Of a DNA stretch of 64,000 nucleotides, positions 55,233 through 64,000 are shown piece after piece; positions within the stretch are counted from its first letter, which is position 1, and each line of letters starts with the position of its first letter. This stretch comes from Gammaproteobacteria bacterium. Lineage in GTDB: Bacteria > Pseudomonadota > Gammaproteobacteria > GRL18. Made by a program: the position numbers and the translations under genes. The DNA lies in assembly GCA_016744995.1 (NCBI GenBank), contig JADGDG010000002.1, positions 124,001-188,000 of the forward strand, given 5' to 3'. Below the pieces are notes generated by a model that made no database searches, had not been told where the DNA came from, and saw nothing but the letters and a program-made list of their open reading frames with translations.

Positions 55233-55994
55233 CTAAACACCTATTAAAGCTGGTGTATCACCGACAACAAAAAGTGACTTGAGATTATGCCATACTTCCC
55301 GATCCCAATTACCATCAAGAAATGAAGAAAAACCATCCATCTCTGGCAAACCTTCACAAACCAGAAATGAGGGTTTTATGTCTTCAGAACCAGAAGTCCA
55401 CCATAAACTATAGGCAGAAAATGCCTGTTCAATAAAAAAATGGCTGATAGCAGGAAATGAACTCAGAGGATTGGCATTAACTGGATCCATAGAAAAATGA
55501 CCCTGAAAGCGTTTTTCTTTATGAATTTCATTCAATTTCTCATTGCTATTAATTCGACTGATAACAGGAGCACCTAATTCAATAAGACTTGCTTCTAAAT
55601 CATCTAATTGAAAATTATCATCCAGAGTTGATAAAGCAATCTCTTCTGCCTGTTCCAGCCAATGATGACATTCATCAATGAGTGCAACTGGTTTTACTGC
55701 TTCTGTAATGTGTGAAGCGATAGTCAGAGGAAAATATCGTCCCACTCTATCAACACTTGGAATAACAACCCCGACGAAAGAATTTTCACCACAATTACCA
55801 TCTGATAAAATAAATTTCCATACCGGTGCCACCAGAAAATAATCCAGCCATTTATCACCTAATTGTTCCTGACTGGTTGCCATTGCTTTTTGTAACCAGC
55901 TATCCCAGGGATCAATAAATGTTCTGGGAAGATTTCGTGAGAGAAAATCCCCATGAGTGGGTAATTTTCCATAAAATCCATTTAGTTTACTCAT
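55233..55994 (-). CDS. tagF: T6SS accessory protein TagF
   Basis: A 253-residue cytoplasmic protein that in other systems represses T6SS firing after translation. The N-terminal signature is GFYGKLPTHGDFLSRNLPRTFIDPWDSWLQ, followed by PVWKFILSDG and VGVVIPSVDRVGRYFPLT, all typical. It stays separate from PppA here; in some species the two are fused. It lies between tssM and pppA. Confidence 0.93.
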   Translation of the reverse strand: MSKLNGFYGKLPTHGDFLSRNLPRTFIDPWDSWLQKAMATSQEQLGDKWLDYFLVAPVWKFILSDGNCGENSFVGVVIPSVDRVGRYFPLTIASHITEAVKPVALIDECHHWLEQAEEIALSTLDDNFQLDDLEASLIELGAPVISRINSNEKLNEIHKEKRFQGHFSMDPVNANPLSSFPAISHFFIEQAFSAYSLWWTSGSEDIKPSFLVCEGLPEMDGFSSFLDGNWDREVWHNLKSLFVVGDTPALIGV

Positions 55995-56024
55995 ATAAAT
56001 TTATAACCTCTGCTACAACTTTCA

Positions 56025-59000
56025 TCAATTGAGTGATTCAGGTGCTCTATAGCGCTTTAACAAATTATGACTAAAGGGATTCTTGACACTATTGGCAATC
56101 AGTTCAAATTTAGCCTTCTTCCCTTCTAATATATAATCAACAATAAAGTGATCATTTAATTTGGTACGCTTAAGTTCATAATTATCCATAATTCTAAAAA
56201 ATGCCCAGGGACCATTTTCTTTGTAGGCAACCCGATCACCATGGAGATCTTCAAATATTATTTTAGCTTCATTGTGATCAGTATTTCCCGGCCACGTCAT
56301 CTTGCTGGGTATTAAAGGGCCATGTTGGTAAACCACTTTTTGTTTCCCTAGTCGCAGTTCAAAGCGAGCAATATTTGAGTCAAGAAACATTGGCTTTAAT
56401 GAATAATTAATTTTTGGAAAGTCTTTATCTTCCTTAAAAAAAACCTTGCGTATATTTTCAGCTCGTTGAAATTGTTTAAGTGCCTTATGACTGATCGCCA
56501 AACTAAATCCTTCCACCTTTTTTAATGTCCAGGGGATCCGTCCTGTGTTAACAAAGTCTTTCAAATACGTATCAAAAAAGCTTGATTCAATACCATCTGG
56601 CCTAAAATATTCAGTAAAATCTACCAAAGAAGCTTCATTATTTGCTTTTGAATGCAATGGGTAACGATTTTTCATACTGCGCTTATAAAAACCCATAACG
56701 CTGGACTGATAAACATTATTCAGAAACTGATTGCTCTGCGCAAGAACCAGCCCCCATGAATTACGAGAAATTGATTTCAACCAGCTTTTAAGCGGTTCTG
56801 GTGATCTGGAGGCTAATAATTTCAGCTTGCCAACCGGATCCTGTGCGCCGCCTTTTAGTCGTGCTTTTGCCAGTTGATAAGCCGTTTCACCATCATCCAT
56901 AGTATTAGCCAGATTATTCAGATAAGCCTGTAGTTCGGCCAAAGCCATCATTATTTCATTGAGATGTGCAGGTCTGTTATTTTGCTGTTCAATGGTTTTA
57001 TTGATATCAAAAAACTGTTTCTCAACAATATCAGTAGGCTTATCTGGCAGGTTTATAAGTTTGCGATCATTAACCCGTCTAACCATCCTAATCATTGAAC
57101 CCGTTCGACCTGTTACCTTTCGGGTTAGTTCATTAGTTAACCCCTTGTTCTCTTCTAGTATTTTTCCATTAATTGGCAGTTGACCAAGACGGGTATTTTC
57201 AGCAACATTTTCAATCACACCACGAAACGGTGAATAAGGTCCAGTGATCTGATTCAGGGCATTAATCGCCTGATTAACCGTAGCAAAATGATTGATTGAT
57301 AACTCATTTATGGCACTGTTCCAATAACGGGCATAATCTTCAAGATACAATGATTTTACCTTATCACTGAATAAGGTAATATCTGATAGAGTAAAATCAC
57401 CATTTTTTGTACCAAGAACCCAATTTTCTTCTGAGATTTCTTTAACATATAAAAAACTATCTTTCAGAAAAATATTTTTATAACCATCATAAGTATACAA
57501 ATAGGGAATAGAACGAGTAGTACCTGAAAATACCATATTCATTTCAGGACCTACCTGTGCTGAGAAAGTAAATGCTTCATTGTTGGCATTTTTTGCTTCC
57601 AGCTTTATACGATTATAAATCTGTTGATGTAAAGGCACTTTTTTTAACACCGCTCGGGCCTTTTCAACCAGTGCATGATTAATTCTTATGGTGCCGAAAT
57701 CTGAAGTAAAGAGATTGCCAAGATGTTTTTTTAATTGTGATTGTAATTCTGCCTGGCCTTTCATGTGAGTGGTCCAATCCAGTTCCATCCATTGTTCAAC
57801 AAATTTATTTTCAAAATGTTTGGGCAAGCCCATCATAAGATAAGCTTTCAATGCTTCAAATAAATAGTCTGGTTCATTAATACTCGAACGTATCTGTTGT
57901 TCCAGACGATGTTTCAGAGCAGGCATAAAGAATTGTTTAAGTTGTTCTGTATAAGCAAGAGAGATAAAATCATTAAAATTATTACCCTGATACAAACCCA
58001 ATTGCATGGATATTGGCACTGATTGTGCGGACGGAAATATTTCATTCAGTGAATTAAGATACTGTAATTGAGTATTAATAGAATCAAAACGAATGCGATT
58101 TAAATTAAGCAAGTCATCATTGTATTGAGTTAATTGTTCATCAACTTTTTTAATATTAAGTTCATTTAATGTAAAGCTGGTAGACCATCCCAAAGCACTG
58201 ACCGCAGCAATAAGAATGGCACTTGCATATGAAATTCGCTGTAGCCAGAGGATTTTTTTTTCAAAACGACGATTGACTCCAACAAGGTTAGCTTCGGTAA
58301 AAATCACCTGTTGTAACAAGTTTTTAATAAAATAGCTTTTTCCTTTAGTTTGCATGGCAGACAATGCCTGTCTATCAATATCAAAAGAATCCATCAGGTT
58401 GCCCATAATACGGTCAATGGGAGTCCCTTCCTGTGTGCCACTGGTTAAATAAACACCACGCAAATTGGGGCTTTCATGAAAGCGGGAAGAGGAGAAGGTC
58501 TGTCCTATAAAGCTATTAACACCCTCTCTGATAGCTTCTAACTGCACAGGAAATTCAACTATTTTTCCTCGACGCTGAGGATCTCGTTCATAATTCAAGC
58601 GCCATAACAGGCGCTCATTAATATTCTGCAGTAATTGTTCAAATTGCTCACTAAATAAATAACCTGGAGTTTGTTCCTGATCAATATCATAATTTTCTGG
58701 AAAGGTCATTCCCCAGACCTGTTCCCGTTCATCACGTCCCAGATCATCAAAAAATTCTGAAAAACCAGCAACCAGATCACTTTTTGTTATTAATAAATAA
58801 ACCGGGAATTGAATATTAAGCTGTTCTTGAAGCTCTAAAAGTCGACTGCGAATGGCATGAATGTGGGTGTTTTTTTCCTGTTCTGTCTGAGTCAGAATAT
58901 CCTGAAGACTAATTGCGACCATAACACCATTAATGGGTTGTCTTTTACGATGTCTTTTTAACAACTTTAAAAAACTACCCCAGGCAGCTGAATCATTTTC

Positions 59001-59582
59001 AGCATGACTATCCTGAGTGGTATAACGACCAGCCGTATCAATTAAAACAGCTTCATCAGAAAACCACCAGTCACAATTTCTTGTACCTCCAACTCCTCTG
59101 ACAGCTTCATGACCATATTTTTCAGCCAGAGGGAATCTTAGTCCAGAATTCACTAATGCCGTTGTTTTACCTGAACCAGGTGGTCCGATAATGACATACC
59201 AGGGTAGATCATAAATATACTGCTTACCATGATTGTACTTGCTTGAGTGCTTAAGGATATGCATAGCATCATCAAAGCGTTCACTCAGGACTTTAACTTC
59301 TTCATCTGATACATGCTGATCATTAGTATGACCATCTTGTTTCAAACCTTCAATTAGCTGCTCATTATTTTTCTTCGCCTGTGCCTGAATACGAAGATTA
59401 TTTAAGCCCCACAGTAAAAGTAACACCATAATCGAAATCAGACGTGTGATTTCAGATCCCAGAGGCACTTTACCTGCAATAGCCACAAGAGGACCCAAAA
59501 ACCAGATCAGAATTGACAAAGCAATGACACCAAGAAGTGTTACAAACCATTTCTTAGTAAATATCTCCTTAATGGTTTTCAT
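56025..59582 (-). CDS. tssM: T6SS membrane protein TssM (IcmF)
   Basis: An 1185-residue inner-membrane protein that forms the trans-envelope complex with TssL and TssJ. Two N-terminal helices (WFVTLLGVIALSILIWFLG and the next) precede a cytoplasmic NTPase domain with Walker A GPPGSGKTTALVNSG and VLIDTAGRYT. A third helix lies near residue 440 (ISYASAILIAAVSALGW), followed by the large periplasmic part. Walker A is intact, which is not true of all TssM. Its ATG overlaps the tssL stop by 4 bp. Confidence 0.96.
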   Translation of the reverse strand: MKTIKEIFTKKWFVTLLGVIALSILIWFLGPLVAIAGKVPLGSEITRLISIMVLLLLWGLNNLRIQAQAKKNNEQLIEGLKQDGHTNDQHVSDEEVKVLSERFDDAMHILKHSSKYNHGKQYIYDLPWYVIIGPPGSGKTTALVNSGLRFPLAEKYGHEAVRGVGGTRNCDWWFSDEAVLIDTAGRYTTQDSHAENDSAAWGSFLKLLKRHRKRQPINGVMVAISLQDILTQTEQEKNTHIHAIRSRLLELQEQLNIQFPVYLLITKSDLVAGFSEFFDDLGRDEREQVWGMTFPENYDIDQEQTPGYLFSEQFEQLLQNINERLLWRLNYERDPQRRGKIVEFPVQLEAIREGVNSFIGQTFSSSRFHESPNLRGVYLTSGTQEGTPIDRIMGNLMDSFDIDRQALSAMQTKGKSYFIKNLLQQVIFTEANLVGVNRRFEKKILWLQRISYASAILIAAVSALGWSTSFTLNELNIKKVDEQLTQYNDDLLNLNRIRFDSINTQLQYLNSLNEIFPSAQSVPISMQLGLYQGNNFNDFISLAYTEQLKQFFMPALKHRLEQQIRSSINEPDYLFEALKAYLMMGLPKHFENKFVEQWMELDWTTHMKGQAELQSQLKKHLGNLFTSDFGTIRINHALVEKARAVLKKVPLHQQIYNRIKLEAKNANNEAFTFSAQVGPEMNMVFSGTTRSIPYLYTYDGYKNIFLKDSFLYVKEISEENWVLGTKNGDFTLSDITLFSDKVKSLYLEDYARYWNSAINELSINHFATVNQAINALNQITGPYSPFRGVIENVAENTRLGQLPINGKILEENKGLTNELTRKVTGRTGSMIRMVRRVNDRKLINLPDKPTDIVEKQFFDINKTIEQQNNRPAHLNEIMMALAELQAYLNNLANTMDDGETAYQLAKARLKGGAQDPVGKLKLLASRSPEPLKSWLKSISRNSWGLVLAQSNQFLNNVYQSSVMGFYKRSMKNRYPLHSKANNEASLVDFTEYFRPDGIESSFFDTYLKDFVNTGRIPWTLKKVEGFSLAISHKALKQFQRAENIRKVFFKEDKDFPKINYSLKPMFLDSNIARFELRLGKQKVVYQHGPLIPSKMTWPGNTDHNEAKIIFEDLHGDRVAYKENGPWAFFRIMDNYELKRTKLNDHFIVDYILEGKKAKFELIANSVKNPFSHNLLKRYRAPESLN

Positions 59583-60688
59583 AAATTACTCCATAAAGTC
59601 TGAAATTGTTTCCCATTTATATTTAAACTGGATTCCTGCTGTTGTCTATTCCTTTGCGGTGGTTTAACAAGACGTTCCATTTTAGGAAATTGAGAAGTTG
59701 TTGACTGATAGCTTTCATCTACTTCTTCATTAGATTCTAAGTGCTTTGATGGAGAGACAACAGCAGGACCCAGTTTTATAATTTCACTAATAACAGGAGT
59801 TGATGATTGATCGAGCATATAAGTAAAACTGGAAAACATGGCCAGCAAAATAACTGCTGATAAAGCACCTACGACCCATAGAGGGACATAACGAATTAAT
59901 GCCCCTCGTTTATCGGTGACTCCACGCCAATTATTTGATAACTCTTTATTAAAATCATTTTTTAAACTTCGCAACTGACGATATAGATCTTCTCGTAAGT
60001 GTTCAACCTCACCAAAGCCGTTATCAAGCACACGGTATTTCCCCTGAAATCCAAGGCTCATACAGATATACATTAATTCAAGAATATCTAAATTTTTAAC
60101 AGGCTCTTTCAGCAATCGCTCTAACAGCAAGTAGAATTTTTCCCCTCCCCAGGTTTCCCCGTGAAACATGCTGAGAAGACTTTGCTGGCTCCAGTCACTT
60201 TCCTGTCCCCATGGTGTACTGGCCACTATTTCATCTAAGGAAGTACAAAGAATGTATCGAGCCTGAAGAATTTTGTCATTGGCAATCCCTGAACGACCGC
60301 TATTAATTTCAAACTGCTTAATTTCATCCTGCAATTTGTGCTTCAACTGAGCTACATTTTTATGCATTATAGAATTAGATAATTTAATCATCAGTGATAA
60401 TAATGTTGATGCATTGTGTACCAGTTCATTAAGAGTATTGAATGAAATAGTTTCATCTGCAACCATTTTTGTCAGAGGACGGTTATCCGTCATAATATAT
60501 CTGGATGACTGTTTATGTATTTGTTTTGAGCTAGATTGATGATTTGTTTGCTGATTATTCCGATAACTAATTATAGTTTGATCGGATGAACCTGAGCTTG
60601 ACTGAGATAATGATTGACGCTTTCCACCCGGTCTGGGTCTTATTACGGTGTTATCGTTAGGAAAACGAATCACTGTTTTATCATCCAT
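59579..60688 (-). CDS. tssL: T6SS membrane protein TssL (DotU)
   Basis: A 369-residue protein with a long polar tail (1-75), a cytoplasmic DotU domain (ILCTSLDEIVASTPWG, MFHGETWGGEKFY, CMSLGFQGKYRV) and a single C-terminal helix (VPLWVVGALSAVILLAMFS). About 90 periplasmic residues follow without an OmpA domain. The tail holds three similar motifs: T5 in TVIRFP, T14 in TVIRPRP and T38 in TIISYR. In Agrobacterium, TssL Thr14 is phosphorylated by PpkA and then bound by Fha, so these threonines are strong candidates. A 13-bp repeat lies at its start codon. Confidence 0.94.
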   Translation of the reverse strand: MDDKTVIRFPNDNTVIRPRPGGKRQSLSQSSSGSSDQTIISYRNNQQTNHQSSSKQIHKQSSRYIMTDNRPLTKMVADETISFNTLNELVHNASTLLSLMIKLSNSIMHKNVAQLKHKLQDEIKQFEINSGRSGIANDKILQARYILCTSLDEIVASTPWGQESDWSQQSLLSMFHGETWGGEKFYLLLERLLKEPVKNLDILELMYICMSLGFQGKYRVLDNGFGEVEHLREDLYRQLRSLKNDFNKELSNNWRGVTDKRGALIRYVPLWVVGALSAVILLAMFSSFTYMLDQSSTPVISEIIKLGPAVVSPSKHLESNEEVDESYQSTTSQFPKMERLVKPPQRNRQQQESSLNINGKQFQTLWSNL

Positions 60689-60714
60689 AATTATTATCCA
60701 TAATTATTATCCAT
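60685..60714. repeat. 13-bp direct repeat across the tssL start region
   Basis: CCATAATTATTAT occurs at 60685 and 60698, followed by a partial third copy. The first copy contains the complement of the tssL ATG. The repeats place extra ATGG sequences just upstream of the start. Confidence 0.7.
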
Positions 60715-60752
60715 TATTTCTTTAATACAAACCAATTAACATATAAAACTTA

Positions 60753-62084
60753 CTATTTAATCGCCCAAAATTCCATTTCAAGATCTGGGAAGTTACCACT
60801 GACATGAATGGCAAAACCACCTGAGTTTGCTAATTGAGACCAGGTTTCCGATTGACTGTCTAATTCAAAATAAGTAAAACCCGAATGATATGGAATTTGA
60901 CGAGGTGCAATGGGTAAAACCTGTAATTTAACACCGGGTAATTGCAAATTAACTAAATCACGGATGTGTTCAACAGGTCCTATTTTAACCTGCGTTGGGA
61001 AACTACTGCGGACTTTTTCATTTGATATACTTGCTTTTACGGCAATAATAAAATGAGCAGTTTTAAGAAGATTTTTATCATTAATTGTTGCGACACTAAT
61101 GCCATAATTTCTATCTTGAAGAGTAATTTGAATGGCATTTTGTTCAAGAACCATACTCAGAGATTGACGGATCCCGGACATAATTTTAGCAAAACAATCC
61201 GTTGGTTTTTCATGATCATAATTGACTGAAAATTCAGGACGTCTGGCAGTAATAGTAAAAGTTGATAATTCTCCATATAGAGAGCTTAAGTGTTGAAATA
61301 AATATTCTGGATGTAAAATATTCTTATTTAATAAATGTCTAAACAATGATTCACTTTTATTAACTAATTGTAATAACAGGAAATCGGTAATATCTGAAGT
61401 ACCTCCTTTACCTGAAGCTGTGATCCGACCAGCAACAGATTCAGAGCGATGTGATAATAAACTAATAACTTCTTTATGATAATTTTCAATATTGAGAGAG
61501 GCTGAGCAATTTATGGTGGTTGGTATAAAGTCATCATCAATGATAATACTTTTATCTGCTCGAGACTCAACGATTTTGCATAAGCTTAATGCAATATATT
61601 CACCTTCTAATTCACTTGCGATCATTATTTTAAACTTAAGAGAACCTAAATCAATTCGTGCAACTGAATCAATCCCAATATTATTATCACGCACATCATG
61701 TTCTTCAACAAAAAAACGAGAATTATTTGAATCTTTTGATAATTTTCTGTCTGCTTCAGGCATTCCTTGTGCGATAACAGGAAGTACAAGATACACAATT
61801 TCATCTTTAATTTTAGTAGAAATATTTAAAAACAGAGGAAGAATATCAGTATTTTTAATTGAAAAGACGGTGCCATCCGGCATGACACCTTCACAGTGAT
61901 TGACAACTATTTTACCAAGACCTAAATGTTGTTCATCAATTGAAAGTTTCTTTATTCCCCATGCATAATCATTAAAAAAAACAATGCTTTTATTTCTTTG
62001 ATCCGTCATATAACGATCATGCTGCTGAAAATGCTGTGGTCTTAAAAACATTCCTTCAGACCAGATTACTTTGCTATTGAACAC
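60753..62084 (-). CDS. tssK: T6SS baseplate protein TssK
   Basis: A 443-residue baseplate component that joins the baseplate to the TssL-TssM membrane complex. The N-terminus VIWSEGMFLRPQHFQQHDRYM is the family signature. SLYGELSTFT near residue 275, and the C-terminal PRQIPYHSGFTYFELD and GFAIHVSGNFPDLEMEFWAI, also match. It lies between tssJ and tssL with short gaps, the usual tssJ-K-L order. Confidence 0.96.
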   Translation of the reverse strand: MFNSKVIWSEGMFLRPQHFQQHDRYMTDQRNKSIVFFNDYAWGIKKLSIDEQHLGLGKIVVNHCEGVMPDGTVFSIKNTDILPLFLNISTKIKDEIVYLVLPVIAQGMPEADRKLSKDSNNSRFFVEEHDVRDNNIGIDSVARIDLGSLKFKIMIASELEGEYIALSLCKIVESRADKSIIIDDDFIPTTINCSASLNIENYHKEVISLLSHRSESVAGRITASGKGGTSDITDFLLLQLVNKSESLFRHLLNKNILHPEYLFQHLSSLYGELSTFTITARRPEFSVNYDHEKPTDCFAKIMSGIRQSLSMVLEQNAIQITLQDRNYGISVATINDKNLLKTAHFIIAVKASISNEKVRSSFPTQVKIGPVEHIRDLVNLQLPGVKLQVLPIAPRQIPYHSGFTYFELDSQSETWSQLANSGGFAIHVSGNFPDLEMEFWAIK

Positions 62085-62146
62085 AAAAAACTCCCTTAAA
62101 ATTACCCATGTATTAATTTATATTAGTTAACATTTGTTCCAAATAT

Positions 62147-62656
62147 TTATTCATGTTCATCTAATAGAATACTGTCTGCAGTAAGTTTTAAAGAGAGATA
62201 ATTATGAGAACCCCGTTCTAAAGGTAAGACCAACCTCCACTTTGCTTGTCCTATTTCCTGATAGGCAACCATAACACCAATAAAATTTGCTCTCTCATTA
62301 AATTCTAACTGAGCTTCAAACCGTTCATTGGGTTCAAAGTTTTTTTCCTCTCTTCTAAGAAAGTCAGCTCCTAATATTTCTTTTTCATTTTGATATAGAG
62401 CAGCAAAATCTGCACTTTCAAAATTTGATGGAGAAACTAACGAATAAAGACGGACAACAACTGGTGAAGGACGACCATTTTGGTCAGGATTCAAGTCATA
62501 AGTGGACACAACTTTTAAATCGAGTTTTGTTTTTGTCGATAGAAAGTTTTTCGGATCAAATACTTCACGTAAGACATCACTGGAAGTACAAGAAATTAGA
62601 AATTGACTACTAAAAACCAGAAGAAATAAAGATATAATTTTTTGTCTATAAGTCAC
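62147..62656 (-). CDS. tssJ: T6SS outer-membrane lipoprotein TssJ
   Basis: A 169-residue lipoprotein. The signal sequence ends in lipobox LISC (Cys23). The mature domain has LDLKVVSTYDLNPDQNGRPSPVVVRLYSL, then ADFAALYQNEKEILGADFL and FIGVMVAYQEI, a transthyretin-like fold typical of TssJ. It anchors the TssM periplasmic domain to the outer membrane. Confidence 0.95.
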   Translation of the reverse strand: MTYRQKIISLFLLVFSSQFLISCTSSDVLREVFDPKNFLSTKTKLDLKVVSTYDLNPDQNGRPSPVVVRLYSLVSPSNFESADFAALYQNEKEILGADFLRREEKNFEPNERFEAQLEFNERANFIGVMVAYQEIGQAKWRLVLPLERGSHNYLSLKLTADSILLDEHE

Positions 62657-62695
62657 AACAATTCCTTTTGTTATAATAAGTTGATTTATTATGTA

Positions 62696-64000
62696 TTAAG
62701 CATTAACTTTTAACTTTGCCTGACGAATATCATCAATCTGGCGCTCATAAGCTTTAGAAAACTCACAAGAAAAAAATTCCGTAAAAACATCATCTTCCTC
62801 TTTAATCTCAACATATAGATCAGTAAAGGCATCCCAATAACGTGATTTTTTACTGCCCAACCCCAGAGATTTTAATTTATTAGCATTATCAGTAATTTTT
62901 TCAGGTGAAAATTTTTCAAGCAAAGAATTTAAAGCTGATTTCATCCCGGCCATCACACCAAGTTGATGCTCTTGCAACTCCACAAATGATTCCTTAATTG
63001 CCTGCTCAGAATTAAGATAACCTGATAAAGGATTAACTAACATATAATGAACCAGTTGTTCGTAATTAATACAAAACTTAAGAGGATTGTTTTCTTGTGA
63101 TTGTATGGTTGTCATTGATAAACGAAACTCATTTTTTAAATGTGCTCGTGAGATCATTGTTTTCATAAGGCCTGACATAGAATTTTTTGCAATATGAGCA
63201 ATATTTTCCATTACTTCTGGTAATTGCTCAGCTGAGATGTCATTCGGATCAAGTCCCATTGTTATCAATAAAGTAGAAATGGCTTCAGAATGCTGTTCGG
63301 GGTTGTGCTTACTAGAAGATTTAAGGTGTGTGTATTTTTCTTGAACTTGTTCGTGAGGATGAGTTTCTCGCGCCTGAATATTGGTTTTAACTTCAATTAT
63401 ATTTTTAACAACAGATGCAGAATTTTTTATCTGCTTATTTGAGTTTTCAAAATCTTTTTTAAAATCCTCAAAATTCCCAACATGATTTAGTTCTTCCTCA
63501 TGTTCAACTTTATTTGGTATAACCGACGGAGGAAATTCATTCTTTTCTTCAATAGTTATTTGAGTAGTCTTATCCAACCAGTTTTCTGGTATTGCATTGG
63601 GTAAGTCAAAATAAGACTGAGTGGATGAAATCGGATCCAATACAGAATTAATTGGATCACATTCTGATAAAATGTCATTTCCTACAACACATCCTGGTGT
63701 AGAAACCTCAGTAAAATGGCTTAAAGGATCAATATGCTGATTTATTTCCTGGGGTGCACTGGAAGAAAAGACGGCAGCTGATTGTGTTGCAACCAAAGTT
63801 GCCTGAATTGAATACTGACCCAGTTGAAAAACATCGCCATTACGGATAATGTGTGTTTTGTCACCTAGAGCATATTGATCTTTATTGATAAAAAGACCAT
63901 TAGTACTGGTATCTATAATAAGAAAATGGTTATTTTCAAAGTAAACTGAAACATGTTGCCCAGAGATGAGGCGTTCAGGATCATCGATCAACCAGTCATT
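62696..64000 (-). CDS. tagH: T6SS FHA-domain protein (TagH/Fha-like), 5' end outside window
   Basis: At least 434 residues; the frame stays open to base 64000, so the N-terminus is missing. The FHA fold is partly seen: NDWLIDDPERLISGQHVSVYFEN, then DTSTNGLFIN, which keeps the Ser/His and Asn that read phosphothreonine. A long polar linker (about 90-230) follows, then a helical C-terminal T6SS domain with SLLEKFSPEKI and RYWDAFTDLYVEIKEEDDVFTEFFSCEFSKAYERQI. FHA proteins of this type bind phosphorylated TssL or kinase. The TTG at 63991 is not a believable start because it cuts the domain. Confidence 0.92.
   Translation of the reverse strand, partial: NDWLIDDPERLISGQHVSVYFENNHFLIIDTSTNGLFINKDQYALGDKTHIIRNGDVFQLGQYSIQATLVATQSAAVFSSSAPQEINQHIDPLSHFTEVSTPGCVVGNDILSECDPINSVLDPISSTQSYFDLPNAIPENWLDKTTQITIEEKNEFPPSVIPNKVEHEEELNHVGNFEDFKKDFENSNKQIKNSASVVKNIIEVKTNIQARETHPHEQVQEKYTHLKSSSKHNPEQHSEAISTLLITMGLDPNDISAEQLPEVMENIAHIAKNSMSGLMKTMISRAHLKNEFRLSMTTIQSQENNPLKFCINYEQLVHYMLVNPLSGYLNSEQAIKESFVELQEHQLGVMAGMKSALNSLLEKFSPEKITDNANKLKSLGLGSKKSRYWDAFTDLYVEIKEEDDVFTEFFSCEFSKAYERQIDDIRQAKLKVNA

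Overview
The window is a compact chromosomal segment from a low-GC gammaproteobacterium. The evidence is the set of conserved gene neighbourhoods: yceD-rpmF-plsX-fabHDG-acpP-fabF running into pabBC-mltG-tmk-holB-pilZ-tatD, and rpoE-rseABC followed by lepA-lepB-rnc-era-recO-pdxJ. The cell is probably motile (fliK, a FlhB-like switch protein, a FliL-like protein), carries a type IV pilus regulator (pilZ) and encodes a type VI secretion system. I cannot name the genus. No rRNA, tRNA, CRISPR array, transposase or prophage gene was seen.

Layout. 1-1671 (+): end of a flagellar operon. 1726-5763 (+): a lipid-related cluster resembling E. coli ynbA, ynbC and ynbD without ynbB, behind a promoter, a small terminator hairpin and two matching palindromic sites. 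5731-19457 (-): a long housekeeping run for fatty-acid, phospholipid and folate synthesis, cell-wall processing and replication, read from yceD down to tatD. 19640-23539 (+): two-subunit pyruvate carboxylase and an exported chalcone-isomerase-like protein. 23892-34569 (-): the sigma-E stress operon with RseA/B/C, a thiol protein, LepA, signal peptidase, RNase III, Era, RecO, PdxJ and a voltage-gated cation channel. 34911-36524 (+): nadB. 36619-40159 (-): a B12-binding radical SAM protein with no normal start codon, a Tyr/Asn/Pro/Gly-rich membrane protein, and a hexose-6-phosphate mutarotase. 40455-46160 (+): a lipase, a methyltransferase, a double-sensor MltF-like transglycosylase and an ABC exporter. 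46190-49219 (-): a FliL-like protein, a truncated haemoglobin and htpG with a heat-shock promoter. 49374-51736 (+): pgm and ribE. 51884-64000 (-): a T6SS half-cluster (FHA protein, TssJ, TssK, TssL, TssM, TagF, phosphatase, kinase).

How the parts fit. The fab cluster makes acyl-ACP, PlsX passes acyl groups to phospholipid synthesis, and the ynb-like genes may make or remodel an unusual head group. Envelope stress is read by RseA/RseB and answered by RpoE, whose own gene has a good sigma-E promoter. The T6SS end carries a complete threonine-phosphorylation switch (kinase, phosphatase, FHA reader, TagF). Short Thr-Val/Ile-Ile motifs occur in the N-terminal tails of both TssL and the kinase, which suggests shared phospho-sites for the FHA protein.

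A recurring oddity is short tandem duplication (units of 13, 15, 16 and 21 bp) between and inside genes. Several proteins carry low-complexity insertions that look like products of the same process.
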